Shown: positions 8,148 to 17,392 of the stretch, piece after piece
Position numbering within the stretch: position 1 is the first letter of the stretch
How the letters are laid out: each line of letters begins with the position of its first letter
Source: Actinomadura flavalba DSM 45200
GTDB taxonomy: Bacteria; Actinomycetota; Actinomycetes; Streptosporangiales; Streptosporangiaceae
Reading direction: 5' to 3'
DNA: 64,000 nt
Assembly: GCF_000374305.1 (NCBI RefSeq)
Contig: NZ_KB894094.1
Location: forward strand, 310,001-374,000
The notes under the pieces: model-generated
Database searches by the model: none
Seen by the model: only the letters and a program-made list of their open reading frames with translations
What the model was told of the DNA's origin: nothing
Position numbers and translations under genes: made by a program

Positions 8148-8969
8148 ATGCGCGTCGTGACGTGGAACGTGTGGTGGCGGTTCGGGCCGTGGCGGCGGCG
8201 CCGGGAGGCGATCCGGGCGGTGCTGGCGGCGGCCGGGCCCGACCTGGTCGGCCTGCAGGAGGTATGGGGCGACGAACGGGACAACCTCGCGGGCTGGCTC
8301 GCCGCCGAACTCGGCCTGCACTGGACGTGGGCGCCGTTCGCGTCCTCGGCGCGCTGGCGCGACCGGGCGCCCGGCGACGGCTGCGACGTCGGCGTCGCCG
8401 TGCTCAGCCGGTGGCCGATCGCCGACCGCGAGGTGCTGTCGCTGCCCGCGCCCGGTGGCGCCGGAGACGGCCGTACCGCGCTGTACGTGCTCGCGGACGC
8501 GCCCGACCCCGTTCCGTTCTTCACGACGCACCTGGAGGCGCCGCCGTGGGCGTCGGGGACGCGGATGGCGCAGGTGCGGGAGCTGGTGCCGTTCGTCGCG
8601 GCCCACCAGGGCGCGGCCGGACGCGGCCCGATCGTCACCGGCGACCTCAACGCCGTGCCCGACTCCGACGAAGTCCGGCTGCTCGGCGGCGTCCGGACGG
8701 CGCCGGTCGTGCCGCAGATGAGCCTCCAGGACGTCTGGGGCTACGCCGATCCCGCCGACCCGGGCACGACGTGGCGCAACGGCAATCCCTACGTAAAGCC
8801 GGGTAATCCGGACGCCCGCATCGACTACATCCACGTCGGCGGACCGCACGCCGTCACCTCGGTCGGCCTGCTCGGCGAGCGGCCCGTCGACGGCGTCTGG
8901 CCGTCCGACCATGTCGCCGTCGTCGCCGACCTGGCCGAAGCCCCGGACACGGCGAAGGCCCCGGCGTGA
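8148..8969 (+). CDS. Endonuclease/exonuclease/phosphatase (EEP) family hydrolase
   Basis: A 273-residue DNase I-like fold: VVTWNVWW at the start, the metal-binding Glu in GLQEVWGDE, the catalytic His in FFTTHLEAP, TGDLNAVPDS, and the closing WPSDHVAVVADL. There is no signal peptide or membrane segment, so it is cytoplasmic. Family members cut nucleic acids, phosphoinositides or sphingomyelin; nothing here decides among them. It is divergent from the dehydrogenase and convergent with dps. Confidence 0.8.
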   Translation: MRVVTWNVWWRFGPWRRRREAIRAVLAAAGPDLVGLQEVWGDERDNLAGWLAAELGLHWTWAPFASSARWRDRAPGDGCDVGVAVLSRWPIADREVLSLPAPGGAGDGRTALYVLADAPDPVPFFTTHLEAPPWASGTRMAQVRELVPFVAAHQGAAGRGPIVTGDLNAVPDSDEVRLLGGVRTAPVVPQMSLQDVWGYADPADPGTTWRNGNPYVKPGNPDARIDYIHVGGPHAVTSVGLLGERPVDGVWPSDHVAVVADLAEAPDTAKAPA

Positions 8970-8979
8970 AGCCGGGGCC
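8957..8979. terminator. Bidirectional terminator between EEP gene and dps
   Basis: A perfect 9-bp stem GGCCCCGGC / GCCGGGGCC with loop GTGAA spans the last codons and stop of the EEP gene and lies 17 bases past the dps stop on the other strand. Being symmetric, it can stop both convergent transcripts. Confidence 0.7.
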
Positions 8980-8995
8980 CGTCGGTGTCGCGGGA

Positions 8996-9466
8996 TCAGG
9001 AGGTCTGCGCCTGGAACATCCAGTGCTGCTTCTCCAGCTCCGAGGTGATCGAGATCAGCAGGTCCTGGCTGACGGGGTCGGGCTCGTCCGTCGCCGCGAC
9101 GCGCTCACGGAAGCGGGTGATGATCTGCGCGAGCGTGTCCGTCACCGCCGCGACCACCTTGTCGTCGGCCAGGTAGCCGGCGTCGAGCTGGTCGATCTCG
9201 GTGCGGTCGGCCACGGTGCGGACGCGGGCGTCGGGGTTGACGCCGATCGCCACCGCGCGCTCGGCCACGTCGTCCATGCCCTCGCGGGCGAGATCGACGA
9301 TCTCGTCGAGGTGCTCGTGGACGACCTTGAAGTTGCGCCCGGTCAGGTTCCAGTGCGCCTGCTTGGCGAACAGCGACAGATCGACCAGGTCGATCAGCGC
9401 GCCCTGGAGCGCCTGCCCCGTGGCCTTCCGCGCCTGCTCGTCGAGCGGGCTCTTGATCGTCGCCAT
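8996..9466 (-). CDS. dps: Dps-family ferritin-like DNA-protection protein
   Basis: The 156-residue protein has all five inter-subunit ferroxidase residues with the canonical spacing: His38, His50, Asp54, Asp65 and Glu69 (SLFAKQAHWNLTGRNF, HEHLDE, GMDDVAER). It should form a 12-subunit shell that oxidises Fe(II) with peroxide and stores the iron. AAGGAG lies 5 bases before the ATG. The N-terminus is short with only two Lys, so strong DNA binding through a basic tail is not evident. Confidence 0.92.
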   Translation of the reverse strand: MATIKSPLDEQARKATGQALQGALIDLVDLSLFAKQAHWNLTGRNFKVVHEHLDEIVDLAREGMDDVAERAVAIGVNPDARVRTVADRTEIDQLDAGYLADDKVVAAVTDTLAQIITRFRERVAATDEPDPVSQDLLISITSELEKQHWMFQAQTS

Positions 9467-9598
9467 GAGGGGCTCCTTCCAACGTCGTTCCGGTCATCCG
9501 TTACAACGTCTGGCCTCCCCGTCTATGCCGCGATTACTCGTGAAGCCGCCCACAAAGGGCACCCTCACCTGCGGCGATTCCCGGACGCCGCGCGGGGG

Positions 9599-9621
9599 CG
9601 CCGCGCCTCACGGGCGCGGCG
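9599..9621 (-). terminator. Hairpin downstream of clgR
   Basis: A 9-bp perfect stem CGCCGCGCC / GGCGCGGCG with loop TCACG lies about 55 bases beyond the clgR stop, in the 209-bp gap before dps. The rest of that gap presumably carries the dps promoter; I could not assign boxes with confidence. Confidence 0.5.
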
Positions 9622-9675
9622 GCGGGCCGCACGCGGGCATCGCGAAGCCACGCGTGCCGCGAGCCGGGCGCCCGG

Positions 9676-10026
9676 TCAGGCGGCGACCATGTCCGGGCGC
9701 AGCTCGCCGGTGATCTCCTCCGGCGTGGCCGGAATGCTCTCGGAGATCCGCTCGTGCTCGGGCGCGCCCGCCATGACGGGCTCGTGCTGCAGCTCGGCGA
9801 GGGCCAGAGCGTCCGCGACCTCACGCAGCACGTGACTCAGCGGCACTCCGAGCGCCTTGCAGATCGAGGCGAGCAGCTCCGAGGACGCTTCCTTCTGTCC
9901 CCGTTCGACCTCGGACAGGTATCCGAGGGAGACCCGCGCAGCAGCGGACACCTCACGGAGGGTGCGTCCCTGGCGCAGCCGCAGCTGCCGCAGTACGTCA
10001 CCGAGCAGCTGGCGAAGCAGGACCAT
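9676..10026 (-). CDS. clgR: ClgR-type XRE transcriptional activator of clp/proteolysis genes
   Basis: This 116-residue helix-turn-helix protein ([31 protein letters not shown]) sits next to cinA, pgsA, rimO and ftsK, as clgR does in Streptomyces and Mycobacterium. ATG 10026 is preferred over 10056 because GGGAGG lies 8 bases upstream of it. ClgR activates clpP, clpC and lon operons. The protein ends in VAA; a C-terminal Ala-Ala is known to target Streptomyces ClgR to ClpP, so the same feedback degradation is likely. About 110 bases separate it from the cinA stop. Confidence 0.85.
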   Translation of the reverse strand: MVLLRQLLGDVLRQLRLRQGRTLREVSAAARVSLGYLSEVERGQKEASSELLASICKALGVPLSHVLREVADALALAELQHEPVMAGAPEHERISESIPATPEEITGELRPDMVAA

Positions 10027-10137
10027 CGTCTCGCTCCCTCCCTCAGTTCGGACCATCTGCCGCTTCCACCGTACCCGCCTGGGGGGTGGCCGTGGCAGAC
10101 CGTCGATTTCGTGTTCGCTCGCAACGTAACGCGGTAA

Positions 10138-11421
10138 TCAACCCTTCTCTTCCCGATCTTGACCGTCCGCGCCGGTCAGCGGCCCGGGACCGAGTCCGAG
10201 CAGTGTACGTCGTACCAGGTCAAGGGCGCAGACCACCGTCATCCGCCGGATGATCGCGCGCACCTCGGGGCCGGAACCGGTCACCGGCAGTGGCGGCCTC
10301 ACCACGGTCAGGGAATCGCCGGGTCCGGCCACGGCGACGAAAACCGTGCCGACCGGCTGCCCGTCCTGCGGGTCGGGACCGGCGACGCCGGTCACCGCGA
10401 CGCCGTAGGCCGAGCCGATCCGGTCGCGGACGCCGGTCGCCATCGCCGCCGCGACGTCGGGGTGGACGGCGCCGTGCGCGTCCAGCAGCTCCCGGGGGAC
10501 GCCCAGCAGCCGGTGCTTGGTCTCGGTGGCGTAGGTGACGATGCCGCCCGCGAACGTCGCAGACGACCCCGCCCGCCCGGTCAGCTCCGCCGCGATCAGC
10601 CCGCCGGTCAGCGACTCGGCCGCCGCGATCGTCGCCCCGCGCTCCTCCAGCAGGCCGCTGATCACCGCGACGAGCGGTTCGTCGCCCATGCCGTACACCG
10701 TGTCGCCGAGCAGTTCGCGGACGCGTTCCTCGGCGGCGTCGAGCGCCGGGCCGGGATCGTCGCCGGCGGTCGTGATCCGCACCAGCACCTCGCCCGGCGC
10801 CGGCAGGTACGCCAGCCGCACCCGCGGCATCGCCTCCACCGGGGCGAGCCGGTCGGCCAGGACCGACTCCCACACGCCCGCCGTGCGCAGGGTGCGCCGG
10901 GCCGCGACGGGCAGCCCGGCGCGCTCGATGATCTCGGGGAGGACGCCGTCCTCCATGATCGACCGCATCTCCGGCGGGACGCCCGGCAGCGCGAACACCA
11001 CGCCGCCGCGCAGCTCGACGCGCAGGCCCGGCGCGGTGCCCGCCGAGTTCTCCAGCGTCGTCGCGCCCGCGGGCACGTCGGCCATGCGCAGCGTCATCGG
11101 CCGGAACCGCTCGCCGCGCGCCCGCAGCCGCTTCTCGATCTGCGGATCGCGGACCAGCTCCACCCCGGCGGCCTTGGCGAGCGCGTCCCGCGTGAGATCG
11201 TCGTACGTCGGGCCGAGACCGCCCGTGGTGACGACGACGTCGGCGCGGCCCAGCGCGGCCGTCAGCGCCGCGACGATCGCGTCGAGGTCGTCGGGGACGA
11301 CGACGCTGCGCGTCAGCTCGGCGCCCACGTCGGCCAGCCGCCGCCCCATCCACGCCGCGTTGCCGTTGACGACGTCACCGAGCAGCAGTTCGTCCCCCAC
11401 CGTGACCAGTTCGACCCGCAC
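10138..11421 (-). CDS. cinA: CinA-family protein (CinA N-domain plus PncC deamidase domain)
   Basis: The 427-residue protein has the molybdopterin-binding-like N-terminal half (ELVTVGDELLLGDVVNGNAA, VVTTGGLGPTYDDLTRDA), a KH-like middle and the C-terminal PncC/CinA domain (AAAESLTGGLIAAELT, GGIVTYATETKHRLLGV, GVAGPDPQDGQPVGTV). The C-terminal domain hydrolyses NMN to nicotinate mononucleotide in the NAD salvage cycle; the N-terminal domain has ADP-ribose pyrophosphatase activity in related proteins. It lies in its usual actinobacterial place between pgsA and clgR. Confidence 0.9.
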   Translation of the reverse strand: MRVELVTVGDELLLGDVVNGNAAWMGRRLADVGAELTRSVVVPDDLDAIVAALTAALGRADVVVTTGGLGPTYDDLTRDALAKAAGVELVRDPQIEKRLRARGERFRPMTLRMADVPAGATTLENSAGTAPGLRVELRGGVVFALPGVPPEMRSIMEDGVLPEIIERAGLPVAARRTLRTAGVWESVLADRLAPVEAMPRVRLAYLPAPGEVLVRITTAGDDPGPALDAAEERVRELLGDTVYGMGDEPLVAVISGLLEERGATIAAAESLTGGLIAAELTGRAGSSATFAGGIVTYATETKHRLLGVPRELLDAHGAVHPDVAAAMATGVRDRIGSAYGVAVTGVAGPDPQDGQPVGTVFVAVAGPGDSLTVVRPPLPVTGSGPEVRAIIRRMTVVCALDLVRRTLLGLGPGPLTGADGQDREEKG

Positions 11422-11480
11422 GGCACCCCTTCCGCTGTCCCTCCTCCGAACCTATCGCCCCGGGACGACGGAACGCCCTG

Positions 11481-12077
11481 CTAGACGCGGGCGGCCCGGC
11501 GCATCCGCCACGCCTGGAGGACGTAGTCGAGGCCGGTCACGGTCGTGACGACCACCGCCGCCGCCATGAGCGTCCAGCGGACCGGGTCGAGCGGGCCGGG
11601 CAGCAGCATCGCCGCGATGGCGAGGACCTGGAGCATCGTCTTGAGCTTGCCGCCCTTGCTCGCCGGGATCACGCCGTAGCGGATGACGACGAAGCGCAGC
11701 AGCGTGATGCCGATCTCCCGCACCATGATCACGATCGTGACCCACCACCACAGCTCACCGAGCGCCGACAGCGTGACCAGCGCGGCGCCGGTCAGAGCCT
11801 TGTCTGCGATCGGGTCGGCGATCTTGCCGAAGTCGGTGACGAGCCCGTACTTGCGCGCCAGGTCGCCGTCGATCTTGTCGGTGACCGACGCGACCGCGAA
11901 CACCGCGAACGCGCCGAGCCGCCAGCCCAGGCCGTCCTGGACGAGCAGCCAGACGAACAGCGGGACGAGCGCGATGCGCAGCAGCGTCAGCAGGTTGGCG
12001 ACGTTGTAGACGCTCGGCGGAGGCGGCGCCGCCGGATCGGGGGAACCCGCGACGGGCTCCGGCGTGCCCGCCGTCAC
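11481..12077 (-). CDS. pgsA: CDP-diacylglycerol--glycerol-3-phosphate 3-phosphatidyltransferase
   Basis: A 198-residue membrane enzyme with the complete CDP-alcohol phosphotransferase signature: DG (residues 69-70 region), AR, then G, D and D spaced as in D-x2-DG-x2-AR-x8-G-x3-D-x3-D ([12 protein letters not shown] then [11 protein letters not shown]). It makes phosphatidylglycerol phosphate for PG and cardiolipin. A proline-rich tail precedes the first membrane segment. Its start overlaps the rimO stop by 4 bases. Confidence 0.9.
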   Translation of the reverse strand: MTAGTPEPVAGSPDPAAPPPPSVYNVANLLTLLRIALVPLFVWLLVQDGLGWRLGAFAVFAVASVTDKIDGDLARKYGLVTDFGKIADPIADKALTGAALVTLSALGELWWWVTIVIMVREIGITLLRFVVIRYGVIPASKGGKLKTMLQVLAIAAMLLPGPLDPVRWTLMAAAVVVTTVTGLDYVLQAWRMRRAARV

Positions 12078-13492
12078 GAGACGGCCGCGACCAGGTCGAC
12101 ACCGTCGCTGCCGGTGACGCGGACCCGGACGATCTCGCCCAGCGGCAGCCCGTCGCCGTGGACCAGCACGGTGCCGTCGACCTCGGGCGCCTGGTGCTCG
12201 CCCCGGCCCTCGGCGGCGCCGTCGTCGGCCTTGTCCTCCAGCAGGACGTGCAGTTCGGTGCCGACGCGGTCCTCGGCGCGCTGCGCGGTCAGCTCGTCGG
12301 CCAGCGCGGTCAGCTCGGCGACGCGGCGGTCGACCTCGTCCTGGTCGACCTTGCCGGGCAGGGTCGCGGCCTCGGTGCCGTCCTCGTCGGAGTAGCCGAA
12401 CACGCCGACGGCGTCGAGCCGCGCGCCGGTGAGGAACGCGGCCAGTTCCTCGTAGTCGTCCTCGCTCTCGCCGGGGAAGCCGACGATGAAGTTGGAGCGC
12501 ACGCCCGCCTCGGGGGCCAGCGTGCGGATGCGGTCGAGCAGTTCCAGGAACCGCTCGCGGTCACCGAAGCGGCGCATCGAGCGCAGCACCGGACCGCTGG
12601 CGTGCTGGAACGACAGGTCGAAGTAGGGCGCGACGCCGGGCGTGGCCGCGATGACCTCCAGCAGGCCGGGGCGCAGCTCGGCGGGTTGCAGGTAGCTGAC
12701 GCGGACGCGGTCGACGCCGTCGACCGCCGCCAGGCTCGGCAGCAGCTTCTCCAGCGCGCGCAGGTCTCCGAGGTCCTTGCCGTAGGAGGTGGAGTTCTCG
12801 CTGACGAGCACCAGCTCGCGCACCCCGTGCCCGGCGAGCCAGCGGGCCTCCTCCAGGACCTCCGCCGGCTGCCGCGAGACGTAGGCGCCGCGGAACGCGG
12901 GGATGGCGCAGAACGTGCAGCGCCGGTCGCAGCCGGACGCCAGCTTCAGCGGCGCGACGGGCCCGCCGCCGAGGCGGCGGCGCAGCACGCGCGGCCCCGA
13001 CTCCGGCGCCAGCCCGGCGGGCAGGTCGGGCGTCTCGCCGTGGCCGGGGATCGCGACGGCGGGCGCGGACGCGTGCCGCTCGACCGGGCTGATCGGCAGC
13101 AGCGTGCGGCGGTCGCGCGGCGTGTGCGCGGCGTGCGCGCGGCCCTCCAGGACGTCGTTGAGCCGGTCACCGATGTCGGTGTAGTCGTCGAAGCCGATGA
13201 CGGCGTCGGCCTCGGGCAGCGCCTCGGCCAGCTCCGCGCCGTACCGCTCGGCCATGCAGCCCGCGGCGACGACCTTGGCGCCGGAGTCGTGCGCGGCCAG
13301 CAGCGTGTCGATCGAGTCCTTCTTGGCGGCCTCGATGAAGCCGCACGTGTTCACCACGACGACGTCGGCCCCGTCGGCGGACTCGGTGAGATCCCACCCG
13401 GCGCCCTCCATCCGGGCGGCGAGCTCTTCGGAGTCGACCTCGTTGCGGGCGCACCCGAGCGTGACGAGAGAGACGGTACGGCGTGTGGACAT
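12074..13492 (-). CDS. rimO: Ribosomal protein S12 methylthiotransferase RimO
   Basis: This 472-residue radical-SAM enzyme has an N-terminal UPF0004 domain with cluster cysteines ([35 protein letters not shown]), the SAM-binding CDRRCTFC motif, and a C-terminal TRAM domain ending in [15 protein letters not shown]. It adds a methylthio group to the conserved Asp of S12. The sequence between the two cluster domains is stretched by a Pro/Gly-rich insert (about residues 140-165), which is usual in actinobacterial RimO. Confidence 0.93.
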   Translation of the reverse strand: MSTRRTVSLVTLGCARNEVDSEELAARMEGAGWDLTESADGADVVVVNTCGFIEAAKKDSIDTLLAAHDSGAKVVAAGCMAERYGAELAEALPEADAVIGFDDYTDIGDRLNDVLEGRAHAAHTPRDRRTLLPISPVERHASAPAVAIPGHGETPDLPAGLAPESGPRVLRRRLGGGPVAPLKLASGCDRRCTFCAIPAFRGAYVSRQPAEVLEEARWLAGHGVRELVLVSENSTSYGKDLGDLRALEKLLPSLAAVDGVDRVRVSYLQPAELRPGLLEVIAATPGVAPYFDLSFQHASGPVLRSMRRFGDRERFLELLDRIRTLAPEAGVRSNFIVGFPGESEDDYEELAAFLTGARLDAVGVFGYSDEDGTEAATLPGKVDQDEVDRRVAELTALADELTAQRAEDRVGTELHVLLEDKADDGAAEGRGEHQAPEVDGTVLVHGDGLPLGEIVRVRVTGSDGVDLVAAVS

Positions 13493-13541
13493 AGGGTTAA
13501 AGGTAATGGCGCGGCGGAGTCCTGACGAACCGTCGGGCGGT

Positions 13542-14282
13542 CTACGCGGGCTCGGGGTCCTTCGGGGTGAACTTCAGCCGGACGGCCGCGCCGTTCTTGG
13601 CCGGGTAGCCGAGGTTCTTGCCGTTGACGGTGAGCTTCACGCCGCGCCCGTTGCCGATCTCGATGACAATGCGCTTGGACGCCTTCCACTCGCGGACGAC
13701 GCCGGCCTTGAGCACGCCGGTGTACAGCTCGCGGTTCTTGTCGCCGCGCACGCGCACCCACGTCATCTCGCGCGCCTTGACGCGCAGCTCGACGGCCTCG
13801 GGCGCGGGCGCGGGGGCCGCGTCCTGCCGGGGCGGCGGCGTGGTGGCCGGAGCGGCGGACGGCGTCGTGGCGACCTGGCGCGCGGTGTGCTGCGCGCTGC
13901 CGCCCGAGCCGAAGAGCTGGAAGACGCCGACGAGCACCAGCACGCCGAGCGCGACGCCCATCGCGGCCGTCCAGTTCGGGGCGCGCCGCTCCTTGAACGC
14001 GACGGGCCGCTCGGGCTCGAACGCGGTGAGCACCGACACCGGCGCGGGCGCGCCGCCGTTCGCGTCGTCGAACGCGCGGACGAGCGGCTCGGGGTCGGCG
14101 CCGACGACGCGCGCGATGCTGCGGATGTGCCCGCGCGCGTAGAAGTTGCCGCCGCACGAGGTGAAGTCGTTCTTCTCGATGGCGCGGATGACGCTTTCCC
14201 TGATGCGCGTCTGGTGGCTCACCTGGGTGACCGTGAGACCGGCCTGCCGTCGTTCCTCTGCCAAGGTCTCACCGATGCTCAC
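13542..14282 (-). CDS. RodZ-like protein: HTH, one membrane span, DUF4115
   Basis: The 246-residue protein starts with an XRE-type HTH_25 domain ([32 protein letters not shown]), has one membrane helix at about residues 107-124, a Pro/Ala-rich linker, and an extracytoplasmic DUF4115 beta domain ([32 protein letters not shown]). RodZ couples MreB to wall growth in rods; here the role is probably in cell-wall or envelope organisation, and the position between ftsK and rimO is the conserved one. The 119-bp gap to ftsK holds no gene. Confidence 0.82.
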   Translation of the reverse strand: MSIGETLAEERRQAGLTVTQVSHQTRIRESVIRAIEKNDFTSCGGNFYARGHIRSIARVVGADPEPLVRAFDDANGGAPAPVSVLTAFEPERPVAFKERRAPNWTAAMGVALGVLVLVGVFQLFGSGGSAQHTARQVATTPSAAPATTPPPRQDAAPAPAPEAVELRVKAREMTWVRVRGDKNRELYTGVLKAGVVREWKASKRIVIEIGNGRGVKLTVNGKNLGYPAKNGAAVRLKFTPKDPEPA

Positions 14283-14401
14283 CCGAGCCTCCTCCCGCAG
14301 TGCGACGTTTCCAGTCTAGGAACCGGGATGCCCGCTGGGCGACCGGCGACACGTGCGATCAAGGGCAAGATTTCGCATCTATTGTCCGATCCCCCGCAAC
14401 A

Positions 14402-16984
14402 TCACACCGAGCCCCGCACATCGGCCAGCACTCCGGCCAGCTCGTCGGGTTTCACGAGGACGTCCCGTGCCTTGGAGCCCTCACTGGGACCGACGATGTC
14501 GCGGCTCTCCATGAGGTCCATGAGGCGTCCGGCCTTGGCGAAACCGACGCGGAGCTTGCGCTGGAGCATCGACGTCGAGCCGAACTGCGTGGTGACGACG
14601 AGTTCGATGGCCTGCACGAGCACGTCCATGTCGTCGCCGATGTCCTCGTCGATCTCCTTCTTCGGCCCGGCGACGTCGGTGACGTCCTCGCGGTAGACCG
14701 CCTCCATCTGCGCCTTGCAGTGGTCGACGATGCTGGTGATCTCTTTTTCGGCGACGTAGGCGTTCTGGAGCCGCATCGGCTTGCTGGCGCCCATCGGCAG
14801 GAACAGCGCGTCGCCCTGCCCGACCAGCTTCTCCGCGCCGGGCTGGTCGAGGATGACGCGGCTGTCGGCCAGCGACGACGTCGCGAACGCCAGCCGGGAC
14901 GGCACGTTCGCCTTGATCAGGCCGGTGACGACGTCCACGCTGGGCCGCTGGGTGGCCAGCACGAGGTGGATGCCGGCGGCGCGGGCGAGCTGGGTGATGC
15001 GGACCACCGAGTCCTCGACGTCGCGGGGCGCGACCATCATCAGGTCGGCCAGCTCGTCGACGATCACGAGCATGTAGGGGTAGGGCGCGTAGACGCGCTC
15101 GCTGCCGGGCGGCGGGACGAGCTTGCCCGCCGCGACGGCCTTGTTGAAGTCGTCGATGTGCCGGAACCCGGACGCGGCCAGGTCGTCGTAGCGGCGGTCC
15201 ATCTCGCCCACGACCCATTCGAGGGCTTCGGCGGCCTTCTTCGGATTCGTGATGATCGGCGTGATCAGGTGCGGGATGCCCTGGTACATCGTCAGTTCGA
15301 CGCGCTTGGGGTCGACCAGGATCATCCGGACCTCGTCGGGCGTGGCCCGCATGAGGATCGAGGTGATGAGGCCGTTGATGCACGTTGACTTACCGGCGCC
15401 GGTCGCGCCGGCGATGAGGATGTGCGGCATCTTGGCGAGGTTCGCCACGACGGTGCGGCCCTCGACGTCCTTGCCGAGCCCGACGATCATCGGGTGGTGC
15501 TCGTTGGTCGCGGCCGGGGAGCGCAGGACGTCGCCGAGGCTGACGATGTCCTTGTCGACGTTGGGGATCTCGACGCCGATCGCGGACTTGCCGGGGATCG
15601 GGGAGATGATCCGCACTTCGGGGCTCTTGACCGCGTAGGCGATGTTGCGGGTCAGCGCGGTGATCTTCTCGACCTTGACGGCCGGGCCCAGCTCGATCTC
15701 GTACCGGGTGATCGTCGGGCCACGGGTGAAGCCGGTGACCTGGGCGTCGATGTTGAACTGCTCCAGCACGCCGGTGAGCGCGCTCACCACCTGGTCGTTG
15801 GCCTTGGTGCGCGGCTTGGCGACGCTGCCGGGCCGCAGCTCGGCCGGGTCGGGGAGCTGGTAGATCTCGCCGGACGACGAGAGCGGGAGCTGTTCGCTGC
15901 GGCGCGGCGCGGGCGTCGGGTCGCGGACTTCGGGACGCTCGGGCGCGGGCGGTTCCGGCGGCGCGTCCACGTCGGCGGGCGGCGGGGGCGGGGGGACGTC
16001 GAACGGGTCGGGGTCGAACAGGTCGTCGGCCAGGTCGCGGCCGGACGGCTCGGACGGCTTGCCGTCCTCGTCGAGCAGCGGCGTGTCGTAGGGGCGCGAG
16101 TGCTCCCCGACCTCGACCTCGGGCTCCTCGGGCTCGTCCTTGGCCTTGCGGCGGCGGCGCGGCGCGGGGGCCTCGCCGTCGACGACCTCCTCGGGGGTGG
16201 GGCGCTGCTGGAGCGTGGCGACGGCCCAGAGTTCGGCGAGCCGGTCGGGGACGCGGGCGATCGGCGTCGCGGTGACGACGAGCAGCCCGAATCCCGACAG
16301 CAGGAGCAGCAGCGGCACGGCGACCCAGCCGGACAGCATCGCGTCCAGCGGGCTGCCGACGAGCCAGCCGACGACGCCGCCCGCGCCGCGCACGCCCGCC
16401 ATGTCCTCGGCGGGCGAGGGCAGCCCGAACGCGATGTGCACGATGCCGAGCACGCCGACGCCGAGCGCGGTGAGGCCGATGACGACGCGGCCGGTCTCCT
16501 CGGCGGGCGGCGGGTTGCGCAGCGCGCGCCAGGCCAGCAGCACCAGCAGCACGGGCAGGCCCATCGCGAGCACGCCGAGCCCGCCGCGCACGACCTGCTC
16601 CAGCGCACCCGACACGGCGCCCTGGGGCGTCCACCAGGTGACCGACGCCAGCACGATCGACGCGCCGAGCAGCGCGAGCCCGAGCCCGTCGCGGCGGTGC
16701 TCGGCGTCCAGGCCCCGCGCGCCCTGGCCGAACGCCCGGAACAGCGACCCGACCGCGTACGCGGCGACCTGCCACAGTTTGAAGACGAGTTTGACCGCGC
16801 CGAAGATCAGATTGGGGATCGGCTCGGCGGGCGGCGGCGCCTTCTTGCCCCGCGCCGCGCCACCGCGCGTGTTCTTGGCGGGAGGCTTGCGCGGCGCCGG
16901 AGGCTTGGCCCCGGCGGGCTTACGACCCGCACCGCTCCCGGCACGGGAGGAAGATTTCGCCCCACCGGACGCACGTGTGGCCAT
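14402..16984 (-). CDS. ftsK: DNA translocase FtsK/SpoIIIE
   Basis: An 860-residue hexameric DNA pump. The start at ATG 16984 (MATRASGGAKSSS) gives a Lys/Pro/Ala-rich head as in Streptomyces FtsK; the frame is open to 17101 but that extension runs into degenerate repeats. Four or more membrane segments occupy about residues 55-240, an acidic/Pro-rich linker runs to about 390, and the motor has Walker A GATGAGKST near residue 526 and Walker B MLVIVDELADL. The gamma winged helix at the C-terminus (TTQFGSTSMLQRKLRVGFAKA) reads KOPS. It moves chromosomes through closing septa. Confidence 0.93.
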   Translation of the reverse strand: MATRASGGAKSSSRAGSGAGRKPAGAKPPAPRKPPAKNTRGGAARGKKAPPPAEPIPNLIFGAVKLVFKLWQVAAYAVGSLFRAFGQGARGLDAEHRRDGLGLALLGASIVLASVTWWTPQGAVSGALEQVVRGGLGVLAMGLPVLLVLLAWRALRNPPPAEETGRVVIGLTALGVGVLGIVHIAFGLPSPAEDMAGVRGAGGVVGWLVGSPLDAMLSGWVAVPLLLLLSGFGLLVVTATPIARVPDRLAELWAVATLQQRPTPEEVVDGEAPAPRRRRKAKDEPEEPEVEVGEHSRPYDTPLLDEDGKPSEPSGRDLADDLFDPDPFDVPPPPPPADVDAPPEPPAPERPEVRDPTPAPRRSEQLPLSSSGEIYQLPDPAELRPGSVAKPRTKANDQVVSALTGVLEQFNIDAQVTGFTRGPTITRYEIELGPAVKVEKITALTRNIAYAVKSPEVRIISPIPGKSAIGVEIPNVDKDIVSLGDVLRSPAATNEHHPMIVGLGKDVEGRTVVANLAKMPHILIAGATGAGKSTCINGLITSILMRATPDEVRMILVDPKRVELTMYQGIPHLITPIITNPKKAAEALEWVVGEMDRRYDDLAASGFRHIDDFNKAVAAGKLVPPPGSERVYAPYPYMLVIVDELADLMMVAPRDVEDSVVRITQLARAAGIHLVLATQRPSVDVVTGLIKANVPSRLAFATSSLADSRVILDQPGAEKLVGQGDALFLPMGASKPMRLQNAYVAEKEITSIVDHCKAQMEAVYREDVTDVAGPKKEIDEDIGDDMDVLVQAIELVVTTQFGSTSMLQRKLRVGFAKAGRLMDLMESRDIVGPSEGSKARDVLVKPDELAGVLADVRGSV

Positions 16985-17084
16985 ACTGACCAGCGTAACC
17001 AAGCACCTTGCGCCTACCCGGCCACACCCGAGCCCCGGGCGTGTCGCCCCACAAACCCCGAACCCCAGACACCCACGTAGACAC

Positions 17085-17257
17085 GAACCGCGCAGCCACA
17101 TACACGCGAACCGCCCGGTTCAGAACCGCGCAGTGACGCATACACCCGAACCACCCGGACCAGGACCGCGCAGTGACGCATACGCCCGAATCACAGGGGT
17201 CCGAGCCGCGCCGCAACGTATACACGCGAACCACCGGGTCAGGGCCGCACCGCCGCA
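17085..17257. repeat. Degenerate 40-bp tandem repeat upstream of ftsK
   Basis: Four full units and a partial one start at 17085, 17123, 17163, 17203 and 17243 (38, 40, 40 and 40 bases). The shared core is GAACCGCGCAG, then CATACACCCGAACCACC with variants; GACCGCGCAGTGACGCATAC is repeated almost exactly between units 2 and 3. A shortened unit may precede at 17060. There are no variable spacers, so this is not CRISPR, and a 40-base period would break any reading frame. It lies 100-270 bases upstream of ftsK and merges into the inverted repeat at 17236. Confidence 0.75.
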
Positions 17258-17329
17258 GGGGGCATGATCCTCCGGACCGAAGGGAGGATGATCATGCCCC
17301 CTGCGGCGGTGCCAAGAAGGCCCTGACCC
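17236..17329. repeat. Long interrupted inverted repeat between rnj and ftsK
   Basis: Left arm 17247-17269 (GCACCGCCGCAGGGGGCATG plus ATC) is the perfect complement of 17290-17312. Outside it GGGTCAGGGCC (17236-17246) pairs with 17319-17329 after a 6-base bulge, and inside it CTCC (17270-17273) pairs with 17283-17286, giving 38 paired bases around a 9-base tip. It lies about 64 bases past the rnj stop, so it may end that transcript, but it is much longer than the other terminators here. A smaller hairpin (CCGCGAC-gga-GTCGCGG, 17369-17385) lies closer to rnj and may be the real terminator. Confidence 0.8.
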
Positions 17330-17392
17330 CCGCCGTGCCGAAGGCGCGGCCAAGCAAACAGGACCCCGCCGCGACGGAGTCGCGGCCATAAA

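Noticed and set aside
16985..17101. N-terminal extension of FtsK by 39 residues
   Set aside because: The extension is Cys/Gly/Arg-rich, unlike FtsK heads, and reaches into the repeats; ATG 16984 starts the typical basic head.
16920..17234. Cys-rich minus-strand reading frame over the tandem repeat
   Set aside because: It is created by the repeat itself; 40 bases is not a multiple of three and the frame overlaps the start of ftsK.
17085..17257. CRISPR array
   Set aside because: The units are contiguous and degenerate with no unique spacers between constant repeats, and no cas genes are present.
17236..17329. Insertion sequence with terminal inverted repeats
   Set aside because: Only about 9 bases separate the arms and there is no transposase gene; it cannot be an intact element.
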